Assembly (NCBI RefSeq): GCF_000246855.1
Contig: NC_016609.1
Location: forward strand, 3,968,001-4,032,000
DNA: 64,000 bases
From: Niastella koreensis GR20-10
GTDB taxonomy: Bacteria > Bacteroidota > Bacteroidia > Chitinophagales > Chitinophagaceae
Direction: 5' to 3'
Shown here: positions 62,212 to 64,000 of the stretch, piece by piece
How positions within the stretch are numbered: position 1 is the first letter of the stretch
Layout of the letters: each line of letters opens with the position of its first letter
Program-made: the position numbers and the translations under genes
The notes under the pieces: generated by a model
What the model saw: only the letters and a program-made list of their open reading frames with translations
Database searches by the model: none
What the model was told of the DNA's origin: nothing

Positions 62212-62613
62212 ATGACAAAAAAAATTCTACTGGCCGAGGACGATTATGATGATCAGGAATTCTTTTATAACGTGCTTACTGCAAGAACGGATGCGGCCAT
62301 TTTGCATGCTGTGGAAAATGGCGAAGAAGTAATACAGTTCCTGAATGATACCACCACGCTGCCGGATGTGATTATCCTGGACCAGAACATGCCTAAACAA
62401 AATGGCTTGCAAACCCTTTGTTTATTGAAGGGTAATGACCGCTACGCGCATATCCCGGTTGTGATCTATTCTACATATACCAATGAATTACTGGAGGCGC
62501 AATGTTCATCGCTCGGCGCCCTGATGACGGCGGTAAAACCAGTGGATAAGAAAGGTTATAACGACATGATCGATCAAATACTGGCAGGTATCAGCAGTTT
62601 TTCAACGCATTGA
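62212..62613 (+). CDS. Single-domain response regulator of the Kai operon
   Basis: The 133 residues are one receiver with acidic residues E9-D11, D57 in ILDQNMP, S87-T88 (YSTYT) and K109 in VKPVD. No output domain follows, so unlike cyanobacterial RpaA it cannot bind DNA itself and must act on another protein. It is the last gene of the operon. Confidence 0.92.
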   Translation: MTKKILLAEDDYDDQEFFYNVLTARTDAAILHAVENGEEVIQFLNDTTTLPDVIILDQNMPKQNGLQTLCLLKGNDRYAHIPVVIYSTYTNELLEAQCSSLGALMTAVKPVDKKGYNDMIDQILAGISSFSTH

Positions 62614-62623
62614 CACGTTCTCC

Positions 62624-62847
62624 TTAATCCATTGTAACCTCCACAGTTCCTAATGGTGGAACTTTGATATATTTATTTCCTTTTACATACAATTTTTCGT
62701 CGTTTACATACTCACCCCTTGCAATACCCACTTCCAGTTAGTACATTCGCGCGGTGATTTTTTATCATATATCACAAATCTCCAGTGTCCGTCCATGAAA
62801 ATGCCCGTATGAAACCCTATGCTTAATAAAAATAAGCTGCCGGTTAT
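62624..62847 (-). pseudogene. Frameshifted remnant of a small gene
   Basis: Reading the minus strand, one frame is open from about 62847 (or from the ATG at 62796) and gives FMDGHWRFVIYDKKSPREC and TNWK. From about 62737 the next frame continues as VGIARGEYVNDEKLYVKG and NKYIKVPPLGTVEVTMD, ending at TAA (62624-62626). The two pieces join at 62730-62737 and both look coding, which suggests a one-base frameshift in a small protein. I recognise no family. The short length leaves room for chance. Confidence 0.4.
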
Positions 62848-62959
62848 TTAGTATTCCCAGGTAAAAAATAGTGATGTGCACTTGTTGAACAGGTGAAAGT
62901 GGCTGGCTATTGGCTGCTGGTGAATCTTATTGTTTGTAAATAACCCCTCCCCTATAATC

Positions 62960-64000
62960 ATGAAGCGTACAGTACGACCTTCGAACCCTGTTATTTCGAA
63001 TACCGGTTTATACCAGCTGGTATTCCTGTTACTGTGGTGTTCTGCAGGCATGTCCCAGGATTCTATCGTGTTAACAAATCCTGTTAACCCCAAAGCCCAG
63101 GGGCTGAAAGCCGTGGAATCCAACTTTCACAGTTTTCCAGCCACTGAAAAAATAACGCCTGCCGTTTGGGAAAAAGTGAATCCTGGCAGATCATACGCAC
63201 CAAACGCCGTGTACCGGGTGTTTGAAAACGACACCGTGAAATATGCGGAGGTGTTAGAAAAACGAACAGCGTTTGAAAATTATTATATCAACCCGGCCCA
63301 CCCTGCCCAGTATACCAAGATCCGCGGCTTAGACCCTATTAACTTTCAACGCAACGGACAGTGGATTCCTGTTGACGCCACCCTTAAACCGGCAGGCAAC
63401 AACATCTATGAGGCAACCGACCAGTGGGACCCCGTTGGTATAAATGTAACCGCAAAAGAAAGTTATATTATCACGGAGAAGGGTAAAGTACAGTTCAACG
63501 ACTGGACGTTGTATGGGGTAAATGGCAATGACAAAACAGTACTGGCAAAAGCCGACTGGAGCCATTATACCATTGGCGCCGATGGCATGCACATCACCGA
63601 CATTTTCCCCGGGATGGATGCCGAAATGCGGGTAAGCCGCGGCGGTATAAAAACAAGTTTTATCATTCACCGGTTAAACTTTTCGCAGTACCAGGAATTG
63701 TATTTTGAAGATTCCTTCAAAGGGCTGCAACATAAAGGACTGTATTATACCACCAGCAATACCGAAAGCAGCAGCACCGAAGCCGTATATGCCGATGTTT
63801 CCTCAAATACAGGGGCCATCAAAATTTCCCCGGCTTTTGGTTATGTAAAAAATGCGCCTTCCATCGTTACGCACTTTCCGTTACATGTTTCAGGCAATAA
63901 ACTGAGCGTGGCTGTACCGGCCGACTTTATCAATAACGGGCTTGCCGCAGGTGATGTAGTGATCGATCCGTTGGTACAAAGCTCCAATTCCATAGCAGCT
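62960..64000 (+). CDS. Large secreted protein, N-terminal part, cut by window edge
   Basis: An ATG at 62960 opens a frame that runs without a stop for 347 codons to base 64000. The signal peptide is about residues 1-34 (LYQLVFLLLWCSAGMSQ). The visible part has Bacteroidota surface-protein character: YYINPAHPAQYTKIRG, QWIPVDATLKPAG, SYIITEKGKVQFNDWT, GVNGNDKTVLAKADWS, DITDIFPGMDAEMRV-type strands, then VIDPLVQSSNSIAA. This resembles the start of large proteins with a gliding/sorting C-terminus. Neither the full length nor the C-terminal domain is visible. Confidence 0.8.
   Translation, partial: MKRTVRPSNPVISNTGLYQLVFLLLWCSAGMSQDSIVLTNPVNPKAQGLKAVESNFHSFPATEKITPAVWEKVNPGRSYAPNAVYRVFENDTVKYAEVLEKRTAFENYYINPAHPAQYTKIRGLDPINFQRNGQWIPVDATLKPAGNNIYEATDQWDPVGINVTAKESYIITEKGKVQFNDWTLYGVNGNDKTVLAKADWSHYTIGADGMHITDIFPGMDAEMRVSRGGIKTSFIIHRLNFSQYQELYFEDSFKGLQHKGLYYTTSNTESSSTEAVYADVSSNTGAIKISPAFGYVKNAPSIVTHFPLHVSGNKLSVAVPADFINNGLAAGDVVIDPLVQSSNSIAA

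Overview
The window looks like chromosome of a Bacteroidota member, most likely Chitinophagaceae (Niastella/Chitinophaga-like). The grounds are an adjacent SusC/SusD pair, alginate-export-type porin, PL10-type pectate lyase, FtsX-type permeases of about 800 residues, DUF6496 and DUF892 proteins, many single-domain receivers paired with PAS histidine kinases, and starts without clear Shine-Dalgarno sequences. The genus is inference. No phage, IS element, rRNA or CRISPR array was seen.

Layout. 1-9.7 kb: stress and housekeeping genes (lysine-rich DUF6496 protein cut by the left edge, CinA-C protein, DUF892 ferritin-like protein, large MscS channel), then a receiver/PAS-kinase/degenerate-receiver group, a cupin and a WG-repeat protein. 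9.7-11.1 kb: a gene-poor stretch holding an array of about 34 diverged 21-bp units. 11.1-25.1 kb: secreted DUF4965 glutaminase-type enzyme, DUF1826-like protein, tRNA-Val(UAC) with a decayed second copy, LacI regulator, four-helix membrane protein beside a giant membrane-anchored patatin lipase, and the SusD/SusC pair. 25.8-37.2 kb: FtsX permease followed by small metabolic, stress and membrane genes interleaved with four AraC regulators. 37.4-49.4 kb: histidine kinase plus sigma-54 activator, divergent across two tandem palindromes from a co-directional run of eight genes (three alpha/beta hydrolases plus an epoxide-hydrolase-like lipoprotein among them, MBL hydrolase, YtcJ amidohydrolase, DoxX, YdcZ, porin) ending in a strong terminator. 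49.6-55.3 kb: second FtsX permease, YCII protein, MFS transporter, pectate lyase.

55.6-58.1 kb is a group of small RNA-binding genes (three RRM proteins and one cold-shock-domain protein) with an orphan receiver. 58.6-62.6 kb is a tight kaiC-kaiB-kaiB-histidine kinase-response regulator operon: a Kai-type module with two KaiB proteins, no KaiA and its own two-component pair. The window ends in the first 347 codons of a large secreted protein, next to a frameshifted gene remnant.

Themes are polysaccharide and small-molecule scavenging at the envelope, dense signalling, and stress or timing functions. The items most worth a second look are the 21-bp array, the Kai module, the tandem palindromes at 41.6 kb, the shared membrane module of the patatin pair, and the tRNA-Val duplication.
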